DNA of 45,685 bases from Candidatus Makaraimicrobium thalassicum (GCA_003644505.1 QNCM01000009.1:1-45685); one strand, 5' to 3'. Counted from the first letter of the stretch, positions 9,550 to 17,531 are shown. Numbers and translations are program-made. The notes: generated by a model not told the origin, from the sequence alone.

Positions 9550-10515
9550 TTACATGAATATTGAAGCCGCCCCGAATATGCCCACGTCCTTTTTAAGTTT
9601 TGCCCGGACGACCGGCGTCTTAGCAGCGTAGATATTTATGGTATGGGAAAGGAGGGATCTTCTGATCTCCCCGAAAAGAAGGTTTCCCAGCAGGGATACA
9701 CCGCCTCCGATAACGATGATCTCAGGATCCAGGATATTTATCATGCTGCCCAGCCAGATGCCCAGCAGTCTGCCCTGTTCGCTGATCGTCTCCAGGGCAA
9801 GTTTATCTCCTTTTCGGGCTGCTTTCCCAAGGGTGGCCATTGTCACCTTGTCCGCCTCCCCCCCCGCCGTATCGATTATATCCGTTTTTATCCCGGGGTT
9901 TTTTTTGAGCTTTTTAAGCAGACGTTTTACCGTGTAGGAACCGGACGCCAACGCTTCGATACAGCCGGTATTGCCGCAGTTGCATTCCGCATCCTCTCCG
10001 TCATAATTTATCGTCGCGTGACCTGCTTCTCCGGCCATACCGTTCTTCCCGTGGAATATCCTGCCGTTAATAATAATAGCGGTACCGATACCGGTGCTTA
10101 CTGTCACATAGAATACATGTTTGTATCCTCTGGCAGCGCCCCATATGACCTCCGCCATGCCGGCGGCATTGGCATCGTTCTCCAATTTCGTTCTCTTCCT
10201 GAATTTCTTCCTGATAAGGGATACCAGCGGCACGTCTTTCCAGCCGGGAAGATTGGGCGGGTTGTGCACTATCCCCTTAAAAGGGTCAAGCGGACCGGGA
10301 GCGCATACCCCTATCCCTTCTATTTTCTTCATGTCGATCCTGCTGCCCTTTAAAAGACCTTCAACAGCCCGGTAAACCTGGTCAAGCGAACGATCCAGCC
10401 CCATGTCCGCAAGTGTCGGCACGACCAGTTTCCGCTCGAGTCTGCCGCCGGTGCTGATGATACCCGTAGCAGTCTTTGTCCCGCCTATGTCAACGCCTAG
10501 CACATATTTTTTCAC
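9550..10515 (-). CDS. ROK-family sugar kinase (glucokinase-like)
   Basis: This is a cytoplasmic ATP-dependent hexokinase-fold kinase of 321 residues. The phosphate-binding D-I-G-G-T-K-T is at 9-15, the catalytic E-N-D-A-N-A-A is near 112-118, and the ROK zinc site is His166 with C-N-C-G-N-T-G-C at 178-185. No N-terminal HTH is present, so it is a kinase rather than an NagC/XylR repressor. The start is a GTG at 10515 with AAGGA 8 nt upstream. A 61-bp palindrome (10536-10596) separates it from the upstream polyamine gene. Glucose is the likeliest substrate, but ROK specificity is not readable here. Confidence 0.92.
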   Translation of the reverse strand: MKKYVLGVDIGGTKTATGIISTGGRLERKLVVPTLADMGLDRSLDQVYRAVEGLLKGSRIDMKKIEGIGVCAPGPLDPFKGIVHNPPNLPGWKDVPLVSLIRKKFRKRTKLENDANAAGMAEVIWGAARGYKHVFYVTVSTGIGTAIIINGRIFHGKNGMAGEAGHATINYDGEDAECNCGNTGCIEALASGSYTVKRLLKKLKKNPGIKTDIIDTAGGEADKVTMATLGKAARKGDKLALETISEQGRLLGIWLGSMINILDPEIIVIGGGVSLLGNLLFGEIRRSLLSHTINIYAAKTPVVRAKLKKDVGIFGAASIFM

Positions 10516-10535
10516 AGAGATATCCTTTGACAGGT

Positions 10536-10596
10536 ACCCGGTTCCACTCCGGGAGTGGCCACTCCCGGAGTGGCCACTCCCGGAGTGGAACCGGGT
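10536..10596. repeat. 61-bp perfect palindrome with CCCGGG-type units
   Basis: Arms of 25 bp at 10536-10560 and 10572-10596 are exact reverse complements around the 11-nt centre ACTCCCGGAGT. The inside is also a tandem array of a 15-bp unit, GGAGTGGCCACTCCC. It fills the gap between the aminopropyltransferase stop and the ROK start. There is no T tract on either side, so it is a poor terminator candidate and looks more like a REP-type element. Confidence 0.9.
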
Positions 10597-10599
10597 TTA

Positions 10600-11676
10600 C
10601 TATTTCATTTTTGCCGACGCGAAAAGCCAGTTTTCGCAGAACGTGGGGATAAAGGTTTTTTTGAAAACAATATTCTTGAAATATTTCGACAGTATCCTGT
10701 TAAGAAGCTTCTTTGTCTCATCGTCGAACTCGGAACAGCACTGCATGGTCACTATCCCGTTCTTATCCAGGTTCTTCCTGATCTTTGAAAATATCCCATT
10801 CAGGAATATTGTCCTTTCATCCTTTGTCAGGGCCTCCGGGTGCATTGTCAGGTCGTAAATGATAGCATCGAATTTGTGCCCTTCTTCTAAAAATTTATTC
10901 GCGTCATCTATTACTATTTCTGCTCTGGGGTCGTCGAACGCGCTTTTGCATACTTTCTTAAGGTATTTCTTCGCGACTTTGACAACTTCCCCGTCAATAT
11001 CCACCAGCACCACCTTGCCGGGTTTATGCTTCAGGACCTCGTGAAGCACGCCGCCGTCTCCCCCGCCGAGGATCGCTATTCTATCCAACCGTTTCCTGGA
11101 CCTTATGATCGGAGAAACCATACTGTTGTCGTAGATATGTGAATCATATTCAGCTATCTGCACGTCTTTATCCAGGAACAGGATCCTCCCGAAATCATCG
11201 TTCTCTATAATGTCTATCTGCTGGTATTTTGACTTTTTGCTCAGTATCTTCTTCTTGATGTGATACTTTATCTCAAACCCGTAATGAGAAGCGGAAGTTA
11301 TCCACTCCTTCTGCTCCAGCTGCGCGCCGGGGTTCCCCCTGAGCACCTTCAGAACCCTCTGCTGCTTCGGTTTAAACCTGTCTTTGAGAAAAGCGAGCAG
11401 TTTGACGGGTTTTTCAAAACTCTCAGAACAGGTAAATATATCTATCGACACGTGGCGGGCCTCGGGATACGTATGGAACGCTACATGCGATTCGCTGACG
11501 ATCGCCATGACCGTAACCCCGACGGGATTGAACTTGTGGCTGTTCATACCTTCAAGCCCGATACCGCACTCGTCCATGCCCTGTTTCAGTATCCGTTCCA
11601 GGCTTTTTTTATCATTCAACATCTTCTTCGAACAATTTATAAATTCCGCGATAAGATGTGTCCCCAACGGTTTCAT
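10600..11676 (-). CDS. AdoMet decarboxylase-aminopropyltransferase fusion (polyamine synthesis)
   Basis: The 358 residues contain two domains. Residues 1-110 are a prokaryotic S-adenosylmethionine decarboxylase: the self-cleaving Glu62-Ser63 pair, His68 and Cys83 fall at the numbering known for the class 1B enzyme, so the domain appears active. Residues 155-358 are an aminopropyltransferase with G-G-G-D-G-G at 204-209 and the catalytic-region Y-D-L-T at 274-277. Together they would make decarboxylated AdoMet and transfer its aminopropyl group to an amine. The D-L-T motif and the W-L-F-A-S ending resemble animal spermine synthase more than the usual bacterial SpeE D-S-T-D-P loop. The product could be spermidine, spermine or an analogue. 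Confidence 0.9.
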   Translation of the reverse strand: MKPLGTHLIAEFINCSKKMLNDKKSLERILKQGMDECGIGLEGMNSHKFNPVGVTVMAIVSESHVAFHTYPEARHVSIDIFTCSESFEKPVKLLAFLKDRFKPKQQRVLKVLRGNPGAQLEQKEWITSASHYGFEIKYHIKKKILSKKSKYQQIDIIENDDFGRILFLDKDVQIAEYDSHIYDNSMVSPIIRSRKRLDRIAILGGGDGGVLHEVLKHKPGKVVLVDIDGEVVKVAKKYLKKVCKSAFDDPRAEIVIDDANKFLEEGHKFDAIIYDLTMHPEALTKDERTIFLNGIFSKIRKNLDKNGIVTMQCCSEFDDETKKLLNRILSKYFKNIVFKKTFIPTFCENWLFASAKMK

Positions 11677-11740
11677 GATTACTGCACCTCACTCTTCAAG
11701 TTTCCCGCTTTTCCGGCGCCGTTCCGGCCTTAAATAATAC

Positions 11741-11768
11741 ATTTTATCACACATTTCCGAATTGAAAA
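11741..11768 (-). promoter_or_regulatory. possible promoter for the polyamine fusion gene
   Basis: On the minus strand, TTTTCA (11763-11768) and TAAAAT (11741-11746) are 16 bp apart. The -35 is weak; an overlapping TTGATT is spaced less well. The region is AT-rich and lies about 65 bp before the start codon. Confidence 0.3.
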
Positions 11769-11820
11769 TCAAAATTTTACCTCCAGTCACACTCACGCCA
11801 ATCACACTCCCGGGGGCGAT

Positions 11821-11850
11821 CCGGTTGCACCCCGGGGGTGACATAACCGG
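11821..11850. repeat. CCCGGG-centred nested palindrome
   Basis: Outer arms CCGGTT (11821-11826) and AACCGG (11845-11850) enclose the near-perfect palindrome CACCCCGGGGGTG (11828-11840). A related CACTCCCGGGGGCG lies just before it (about 11804-11817). The composition and shape match the palindrome at 10536-10596. Confidence 0.7.
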
Positions 11851-11861
11851 ATGAATATATT

Positions 11862-11909
11862 AAAAGGCAGGCCCCTTAACCGGATACTTCCTCCGGTCCA
11901 AGGCCTGCC
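11862..11909 (-). terminator. rho-independent terminator after the RRM gene
   Basis: Arms GGCAGGCC (11866-11873) and GGCCTGCC (11902-11909) enclose an inner partly paired AACCGG/CCGGTC. On the minus strand this is followed by TTTTA. It lies 38 bp after the RRM stop codon. Confidence 0.85.
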
Positions 11910-11947
11910 CCTGGAAGCTGCAACAAATCTGGATTATCTTTCAGATA

Positions 11948-12220
11948 TTAGTAACTGTCGCGGTAATTGTTCCTCGGCTGTCTGGTTTTGGCTGGACGGG
12001 CCTCGTCAACTCTCATAGTGCGGCCTTGAAAATCACTGCCGTTCAGACCATCTTTTGCCTTTTCAGCCTCTGACGGCTCAGACATCTCGACAAACCCAAA
12101 ACCTTTGCTCTCAAGTATCGTAACATCCTTTACCGTACCATAGGTGGAAAACAATTCCTGGAGTTCTCCTTCAGTTACGGAATATTTGAGATTCCCTACG
12201 TATAGCCTGCTACCCTGCAT
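11948..12220 (-). CDS. small RRM RNA-binding protein (Rbp type)
   Basis: This 90-residue protein is a single RNA-recognition motif with a short basic, Asn/Arg/Tyr-containing tail. RNP2 is L-Y-V-G-N-L at residues 6-11 and RNP1 is K-G-F-G-F-V-E-M at 39-46. It probably acts as an RNA chaperone, like the cold-inducible Rbp proteins of cyanobacteria. The start at 12220 (M-Q-G-S-R-L) is chosen over 12283 because an AAGGAGGAAGG site lies just upstream and the RRM begins there; the second RRM gene in this window starts the same way. A long leader with its own promoter precedes it and a terminator follows, so it is a single-gene unit. Confidence 0.95.
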   Translation of the reverse strand: MQGSRLYVGNLKYSVTEGELQELFSTYGTVKDVTILESKGFGFVEMSEPSEAEKAKDGLNGSDFQGRTMRVDEARPAKTRQPRNNYRDSY

Positions 12221-12473
12221 CCTGTCCTTCCTCCTTCTTTCGCCTTTTAACGGCGTGCGGTGTCCCGGCCGATCCGTAAACACAGACAGCGCGGCTCCGC
12301 CTCAATACCCTCGAAAACTCGTGCGGTATCCTGCTTGTTCCTAAAGAAGATAGATGCAACGCAGCGATCCTGACCCCTTAGCAACAACATTACCAATCAC
12401 GAAAGCCCTTTTAAGCAACACGCTTAAAAAAAACTACCGTAGTATCTTTACCACGCCTGTTTGACTTTGTCAA
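12221..12473 (-). promoter_or_regulatory. promoter and about 220-nt structured leader of the RRM gene
   Basis: On the minus strand, TTGACA (12468-12473) and TAAAGA (12445-12450) are 17 bp apart. The palindrome ACTACCGTAGT (12433-12443) overlaps the expected transcription start and could be an operator. The leader contains several small potential hairpins, for example TTAAGC/GCTTAA and GCGG/CCGC, and ends in a strong ribosome site. I do not recognise a named riboswitch. Long leaders are common for cold-induced RNA chaperones. The rest of this 316-bp gap holds no ORF I can support. Confidence 0.55.
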
Positions 12474-12536
12474 GCATTTATGCGAAATTTGCGGGATAAA
12501 AAACACTAATTCTCCGCATGAACGTACTTTTCCCCG

Positions 12537-12878
12537 TTATCCCAGTTCTTCGTCAGACTTTATAACTTCATTCACCGGCAGTCTCGTGATAATACCCGTT
12601 CCAGGTTTACTGAAATCAATTTCTTCCTCCGCTAAAAGTTTTTTGATCTTAGGGAAAATGCTCTTATCCCCCAGTATCGCAAGGATAATTCTGTTGGCCG
12701 TTTTCCTTTCTCCGACAAATTGTCTTAGCCCGGCGAATATCGGCACTTCATAAGCCAAAAAATGTCCCAGCCCTTCGCTATCCATGATAGTAGCCCCGGA
12801 AACCCCGCATTCTGTTAAAATCCAGGTTAACCTTTCAAAATATTCCTCTTTGTTCAAAATTATCAGTAAAAGTTCCAT
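12537..12878 (-). CDS. PII-like small signalling protein
   Basis: This 113-residue soluble protein looks like a ferredoxin-fold PII/GlnB-superfamily member: an opening M-E-L-L-L-I-I-L-N strand, then a helix, then V-S-G-A-T-I-M-D-S-E-G-L-G-H, reminiscent of the V-x-G-x-T-V-x-x-x-x-G-x-G strand and T-loop start of PII proteins. The canonical uridylylation tyrosine region is not conserved. It is the last gene of the antiporter operon, 15 bp after the antiporter stop, with a GGAGGG ribosome site. By context it may sense a nucleotide or ion and regulate the antiporter. The superfamily call is moderate; the role is inferred. Confidence 0.6.
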   Translation of the reverse strand: MELLLIILNKEEYFERLTWILTECGVSGATIMDSEGLGHFLAYEVPIFAGLRQFVGERKTANRIILAILGDKSIFPKIKKLLAEEEIDFSKPGTGIITRLPVNEVIKSDEELG

Positions 12879-12893
12879 TTATTCCCTCCCGGA

Positions 12894-14093
12894 TTATTTT
12901 GCTTTTTCAGTCTCTCCCGCTTTTGAAATAGCGAATTTAGTCGCGATCGGACCGATTATCTCAAAAATGACTGTTGTCGCCGCTATGGTATTGATCACCA
13001 AAAGCGCAATATCCCGTCCGATCTCGCCCATAGGCGAAAATTCTCTCGTTACCATGATCGCCAGTCCTATGGCAACTCCAGCCTGAGAGAGTATGCATAA
13101 CCCTAAATATTTACGTATAACGGGATCTGCCTTTGACACAGCGGCCCCAAAAAACGCGCCTCCCACAAGTCCGGTTATCCTGCATAAAATATAAATTATA
13201 CCCAATAATCCCATCGCGGGAAGAAGATTTATTTGAAGATGCGCGCCTGCTATGACAAAAAAGATTATATACACAGGCAAGATCATGGACGTTATGACAT
13301 TTACCGCCCTGCGGTTGCTAGTAAAAAAAACATTAGCAAATAGCATGCCAAGGCTTAAATTGGATAAGATGAGAGAAAAATGATAATACTTGGATATCCC
13401 CGTACAGATAAATAAGGCTGCCAGTAAAATAACCAATATTTCATCTTTTTTGTGCGTTTTTCTGAGAAAATATCCTGATATATAACCGATCATCGCCCCG
13501 AGCAGTATAGAACCGACTATTTCAACAAAAGGTCCTTTTAGCACCTCTAAAACCGATATCCGGGCCCCTGTTAAAGATAATTTCGCGAAAGCTATCGCAA
13601 AACCATATATCATGATCGCCAGGCCGTCATCCAGCCCCACAACGGCATAAATAGCGTTTGTAAGAGACCCTTTGGCCTTATATTCCTGGAGGACTACGGC
13701 GGTACCCGCGGGAGCGCTTGCGGGTGCCATAGCGCCAAAAATAAGAGCGAGATAAAGTTTATGCGTAAAAAGATACACACCAGATGCCACTACCACAAAC
13801 GCGCCAAAGGATTCGGATAATATAATAGCTATAATACCTTTTCCCATTTTCCGCAAAACACCCAGACGCATTTCGCTTCCTATTATGAAAGCTACAAGCG
13901 CAAGAGCAAGATCATTTAAAACACCGATCCCATCTAATAACTTTAAATTCAGGATGTTGCAAAAAGAAGGCCCCAGCACCAGACCCGCGATAAGATATCC
14001 CACAACGGCAGGGAATTTTATCTTATTTGCAATCTTCCCGCCTAAAAAACCACATAGTATTAATATACCTATAAAAAATAAGATATCCAGCAT
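12894..14093 (-). CDS. CPA2-type cation:proton antiporter
   Basis: This 399-residue integral membrane protein has about 12 hydrophobic segments spread over its full length. The N terminus shows the CPA signature F-P-A-V-V-G-Y-L-I-A-G-L-V-L-G-P. It probably exchanges Na+ or K+ for H+ across the inner membrane. There is no C-terminal TrkA-N/RCK domain. Instead the operon supplies separate soluble regulators: two EIIA-type proteins upstream and a PII-like protein downstream. The ribosome site is weak, and the gene follows the EIIA gene by 24 bp, suggesting dependence on the upstream transcript. Ion specificity cannot be read. Confidence 0.9.
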   Translation of the reverse strand: MLDILFFIGILILCGFLGGKIANKIKFPAVVGYLIAGLVLGPSFCNILNLKLLDGIGVLNDLALALVAFIIGSEMRLGVLRKMGKGIIAIILSESFGAFVVVASGVYLFTHKLYLALIFGAMAPASAPAGTAVVLQEYKAKGSLTNAIYAVVGLDDGLAIMIYGFAIAFAKLSLTGARISVLEVLKGPFVEIVGSILLGAMIGYISGYFLRKTHKKDEILVILLAALFICTGISKYYHFSLILSNLSLGMLFANVFFTSNRRAVNVITSMILPVYIIFFVIAGAHLQINLLPAMGLLGIIYILCRITGLVGGAFFGAAVSKADPVIRKYLGLCILSQAGVAIGLAIMVTREFSPMGEIGRDIALLVINTIAATTVIFEIIGPIATKFAISKAGETEKAK

Positions 14094-14117
14094 TTCTTTG
14101 TTCTCGATCGCTCTTTG

Positions 14118-14576
14118 CTATTCTTCCGCGTCACTAAAGGCTTTGATCACTTTTGCCGGGCTGTCTGCCTGTAAAAGAATTTTTCGGAAGGACTCTTTCT
14201 GGAGCAGCCTGATAAGATGCGCCAATATTTTTAAATAGTTACTTAACCATTTCTCCCTGGGTGTCCCCATCAAAAAGACAAGTTTTACGGGTTTACCGTC
14301 TATGGAAGCGAAATCCACACCATTGTCGAATCTGCCCAATGCTATAACAAATTCCTTGACAGCATCAGTCCGCGCATGCGGGATAGCCGCTTCCTTGCCG
14401 ATACCGGTTGTCTTTAATTTTTCTCTTTCAAATACAGCTTTGAAAAAAACATCGAAATCACTTATTCCGCCCGCACCTTTAAGACAGGAAGCAACTTTTT
14501 CGATAGCTTCTTTCTTATCAGACGCTTTTAAGTTAAGCGTTATATTCTCCTCCTTCAAAAAATCTACTATCTTCAT
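14118..14576 (-). CDS. PTS EIIA domain protein (PtsN/fructose type)
   Basis: This 152-residue protein is a stand-alone PTS-EIIA type 2 domain. The phosphorylatable histidine is His67 in A-I-P-H-A-R. Such proteins receive phosphate from HPr/NPr and, in the EIIA-Ntr branch, regulate K+ transport and stress responses rather than transporting sugar. No EIIB/EIIC permease lies nearby and the next gene is an antiporter, so a regulatory role is likely. AAGGAGG precedes the ATG. It sits between the HTH-EIIA gene (22 bp) and the antiporter (24 bp). Confidence 0.93.
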   Translation of the reverse strand: MKIVDFLKEENITLNLKASDKKEAIEKVASCLKGAGGISDFDVFFKAVFEREKLKTTGIGKEAAIPHARTDAVKEFVIALGRFDNGVDFASIDGKPVKLVFLMGTPREKWLSNYLKILAHLIRLLQKESFRKILLQADSPAKVIKAFSDAEE

Positions 14577-14598
14577 CCCCGGCCTCCTTCTTTGTCAA

Positions 14599-15309
14599 TC
14601 AGAATTTTTTATCCGAAAAAATATTATCTCTCTCAAGTTCCAGTAATATCCGTATAATTTCATCGTTATCCGAAGCGTTCATGAATTTATCAATAATATC
14701 CCCAGTTTGAAGCACTTTCGCTATTTTAGCCAACAACCTAAGATGAACAAACACACTGGGCGCGCAGGTCATGAAAAATAGATGCACCTTTTCCCTGTCA
14801 GGAGCGGAAAAATTTATACCTTTACTCGACCGCGCTATCACAATATTCGGTCTGGTAAATAAATCAGGCCCCGGATCCCTCGGATGGGGAATGGCGATGC
14901 CTTTTCCGACCGCGGTACTCAGCATGTTCTCGCGTTCTTTCAGCTGGTCGAACAGCTTCTTTTTATCTGAAACTATCCCGGCTTTATCGGCTATTTCCGC
15001 CAGTTCACGAAGGGCTTCCTCTTTGTCCCCGGCTTTCATGTCCAGCTTTACTAAAGCCTTGTCGACAAGACGGGATAAAGGTATGATATGACCCGAAGTG
15101 CCTATTATGAAATCCAGTTCATCCTTTGAAGTATCCGTTACTATATCCCGTTGAAGATACTGGTCAACAGCCTCTATCGGAAAACGCCATTGACTTCCGA
15201 TCTTCACTCCAGGGAGCTCTTTGTTTTGCGCCTTTTTAAGAACTGTTTTTTCATTCAATTTTATATATTTTGACAATTCTTTTGTTGTCATGACCCTGGT
15301 ACTGTCCAT
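14599..15309 (-). CDS. HTH-EIIA fusion, PTS-responsive regulator
   Basis: The 236 residues join an excisionase/MerR-type helix-turn-helix (about 5-53: M-T-T-K-E-L-S-K-Y-I-K-L-N-E-K-T-V, then G-S-Q-W-R-F-P) to a PTS-EIIA type 2 domain (about 75-230) with His142 in A-I-P-H-P-R. It looks like a DNA-binding protein whose activity depends on phosphorylation of the EIIA part, and it is first in the antiporter operon, so autoregulation is plausible. 10-bp-phased repeats overlap its promoter. The HTH-EIIA arrangement is known in several phyla, but the target here is inferred from context. Confidence 0.88.
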   Translation of the reverse strand: MDSTRVMTTKELSKYIKLNEKTVLKKAQNKELPGVKIGSQWRFPIEAVDQYLQRDIVTDTSKDELDFIIGTSGHIIPLSRLVDKALVKLDMKAGDKEEALRELAEIADKAGIVSDKKKLFDQLKERENMLSTAVGKGIAIPHPRDPGPDLFTRPNIVIARSSKGINFSAPDREKVHLFFMTCAPSVFVHLRLLAKIAKVLQTGDIIDKFMNASDNDEIIRILLELERDNIFSDKKF

Positions 15310-15330
15310 TTTAACCCCTTTCTTAAGGCC

Positions 15331-15381
15331 TTATCTTAACTCATTTTAACCTATTTTAACTCATTTTGGGCAGTATGTCAA
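15331..15381 (-). promoter_or_regulatory. promoter of the EIIA/antiporter operon with 10-bp-phased repeats
   Basis: On the minus strand, TTGACA (15376-15381) and TAAAAT (15353-15358) are exactly 17 bp apart. Four units in the 10-bp register, TTATCTTAAC, TCATTTTAAC, CTATTTTAAC and TCATTTTGGG (plus strand, 15331-15370), cover the -10 and both flanks. Repeats spaced one helical turn apart are typical of cooperative binding sites. The encoded HTH-EIIA protein is the obvious candidate binder, but this is inference. Confidence 0.65.
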
Positions 15382-15425
15382 ACATTTCGATTATAATCTT
15401 TTGATCTTAAGAGCGGGGTGGGGGA

Positions 15426-16776
15426 TCAGCCGTTCTTTTCAGAATGTTCCCTTATAATATCCATGGCTTCCACTTCGTTCCTGGCATATCGCAGACGGAT
15501 CCTGGCATCCGGGTCTGAAAGAAGTTTTGCGATCGCGGCAAGTACCTGCAGGTGAACTTTCGGACTTTGGGCAATACGCCCAAAGCTACAGCAGGTTCTT
15601 TAATGTCCGGGATCCTTCCGTGGAGTATGGCGATCCCCTCTCCCAGCGTTGTCCCGCCTTGCCGTTCCCTCTGCAGTATTGTCTCAAGAGCTTCACCCGG
15701 ATTATGTATAAATCCCGCCGAGTACAAAATGTGGATCAATTCCCAGACCGTCTCCCCCTTGGATCTTACATCCAACGGGACTTTTATGCATTCGGGGCGC
15801 AGAATCTTATACACACTTACCTTTTCCTTTTCAAGCTTATCCCGGATTATTTCTTCTTCCCCACCAACTCCCCTCCGCCGGTAACCCATGAGCACCATTT
15901 CATCAACGCTCTTTCGGAACTAAGAACACCTATTATTTCGAAAAAAATGATCCCGGGAAGAATAATACCAATTATTGTTTCTCCTTCTCTCCCAAGAACT
16001 GTCGCGACAAAAAACGCTTCTACGGCGGCAATGCCTGCCTGGGGAAGCATCAATCTTGGCAAACAGTGCGTTAATCTTTTTCCCTGTCGTGTTATTTTGC
16101 AACCGAGCCAGGTTCCTCCCATTTTTCCCGTCGTCCTGGCCGCGATATAAGCACCTATGAATAAAAAATTTCCGGAATGCCTCAATCCTGGCATTCGCTC
16201 CGACAAGGGCAAAAAAACATGAGCGTATACATCGATGTCGCGTTTTCTATCCTGAGAGACTCAAATACCTGCCTGCTGTAAAGATTAGAGATAAGAACTC
16301 CCGCGCTTACCGCCGTGATCAGGAAAGGAAGATGCCAGTGAAGAGCAAGCCCGACGCCGAGGGAGACACAGCCCCAGATTATTATGAACGCCTCCATTGA
16401 CGGCCCCTGCAGTTCGGAAATAAGTCTTGATAAAAATTCCGGGCTGAGGACCGGCCCGGTCCGTATTTTTTTCCTTCGGGCTGAACCATTTCCGCTCTAT
16501 CACAAGGCGCAATACTATGAAGACACCTAACCCCAGAAGAGCGATTATGCTCAAGAAAACAAAGGCGAGAAAATGAAGAGAAAGAAGGGCTTCCCTGTAG
16601 ACGGGGACTTTGTGTTCAAGAAAGAAAAGGAAAAATGGCCCAACTACCAGCCCGCCAAGAACCTGCCCGACCACTTCTCCTATACGCAAACGGCGGGTTA
16701 GTTTTCCTCCGAAGTAAGCCGCCAGAATGAGCAGCCCCAAACAGAGTATCTGCATATACAGCAGTTCAAAACGCAT
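15426..16776 (-). pseudogene. decayed antiporter-EIIA fusion gene
   Basis: Reading through four frame changes reconstructs a CPA-type antiporter N terminus (G-G-K-L-T-R-R-L-R-I-G-E-V-V-G-Q-V-L-G-G-L), middle and late membrane pieces (P-Q-A-G-I-A-A-V-E-A-F-F-V-A), and a C-terminal EIIA domain ending at a TGA at 15428-15426. The breaks are near 16400, 16200, 15870 and 15560. The EIIA histidine region reads A-I-L-H-G-R, with Pro changed to Leu. The membrane part is about 290 residues rather than the usual 390, so segments are also deleted. This is a dead relative of the intact operon next door, with transporter and EIIA fused in one chain. Confidence 0.85.
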
Positions 16777-16928
16777 ACTTGCCGGTCCCTGAAAGTGGTA
16801 CCCGCTAACGATAATATTTGAAGGTCTTCAGCGGATCTAAAAGATATATTAGCTCTGATTATCCGCCTTGACAAGAACTTATGTATAAACCTTCGGATAC
16901 CTCATGCGCTCTATATGGAACCAGCCGT

Positions 16929-17531
16929 TCATTTACGTAATCTTATGTTATCTATATAGACAGGGCCCGTGTATTCTACTATGTTCGATTCGATCCTTAT
17001 GGCTATTTTGCACACGCTCGCTTTGATCTCGTCAGTCATCCGCCTGATCCCCTCACTGCTCTTCCATGCATGGTTACCGCGCCTCAAATTCGCCCGGACA
17101 GTGGTGCGCCGGCCCGGCGTGACGGCAACCGGGTGATCCATCTCAAGCCATAGATACTCTTCCCCTGTAACGATAATAACCCTTGCCTCTATCCCCGCCG
17201 GCGCGTATTTCGGTAAATACAGATCACATAATAAAGCCCTGTGCAGCGTCAGGTCAAAAAAACCCTCAGTCTCAACGATCCCCGCGCTCCAGCTTTTTCC
17301 GGGAAACGCGACCATCAATCTTAAACTCGCATTACCCTCTTTCGTGAAGTTCTCATCTATGGCAAGCGCCGGAGAGATATGATCGTCTTGCCCGACCGAC
17401 CATTCCGGTATTTTCCAGCTCTGGATATATTCCTCACAGTTATAAATAACTTTCTGCTGGGAACAAGCGGCAGCGGGCATCAAAAACAAAACAGGCATCA
17501 CGATGCAAATCGTAAAGAACAAACTTTTCAT
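16929..17531 (-). CDS. exported carbohydrate-binding-like beta protein
   Basis: This 200-residue exported protein has a signal sequence (M-K-S-L-F-F-T-I-C-I-V-M-P-V-L-F-L) followed by P-A-A-A-C-S. That could be a loose lipobox with lipidation on the Cys, or a type I cleavage site. The mature part is rich in beta-prone segments and ends Y-T-G-P-V-Y-I-D-N-I-R-L, the ending typical of jelly-roll carbohydrate-binding modules such as CBM11/CBM30-like domains. No catalytic domain is attached. GAAGGAGA lies upstream of the ATG. The binding role is inferred; no ligand can be named. The 152 bp after it (16777-16928) hold nothing I recognise. Confidence 0.7.
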   Translation of the reverse strand: MKSLFFTICIVMPVLFLMPAAACSQQKVIYNCEEYIQSWKIPEWSVGQDDHISPALAIDENFTKEGNASLRLMVAFPGKSWSAGIVETEGFFDLTLHRALLCDLYLPKYAPAGIEARVIIVTGEEYLWLEMDHPVAVTPGRRTTVRANLRRGNHAWKSSEGIRRMTDEIKASVCKIAIRIESNIVEYTGPVYIDNIRLRK

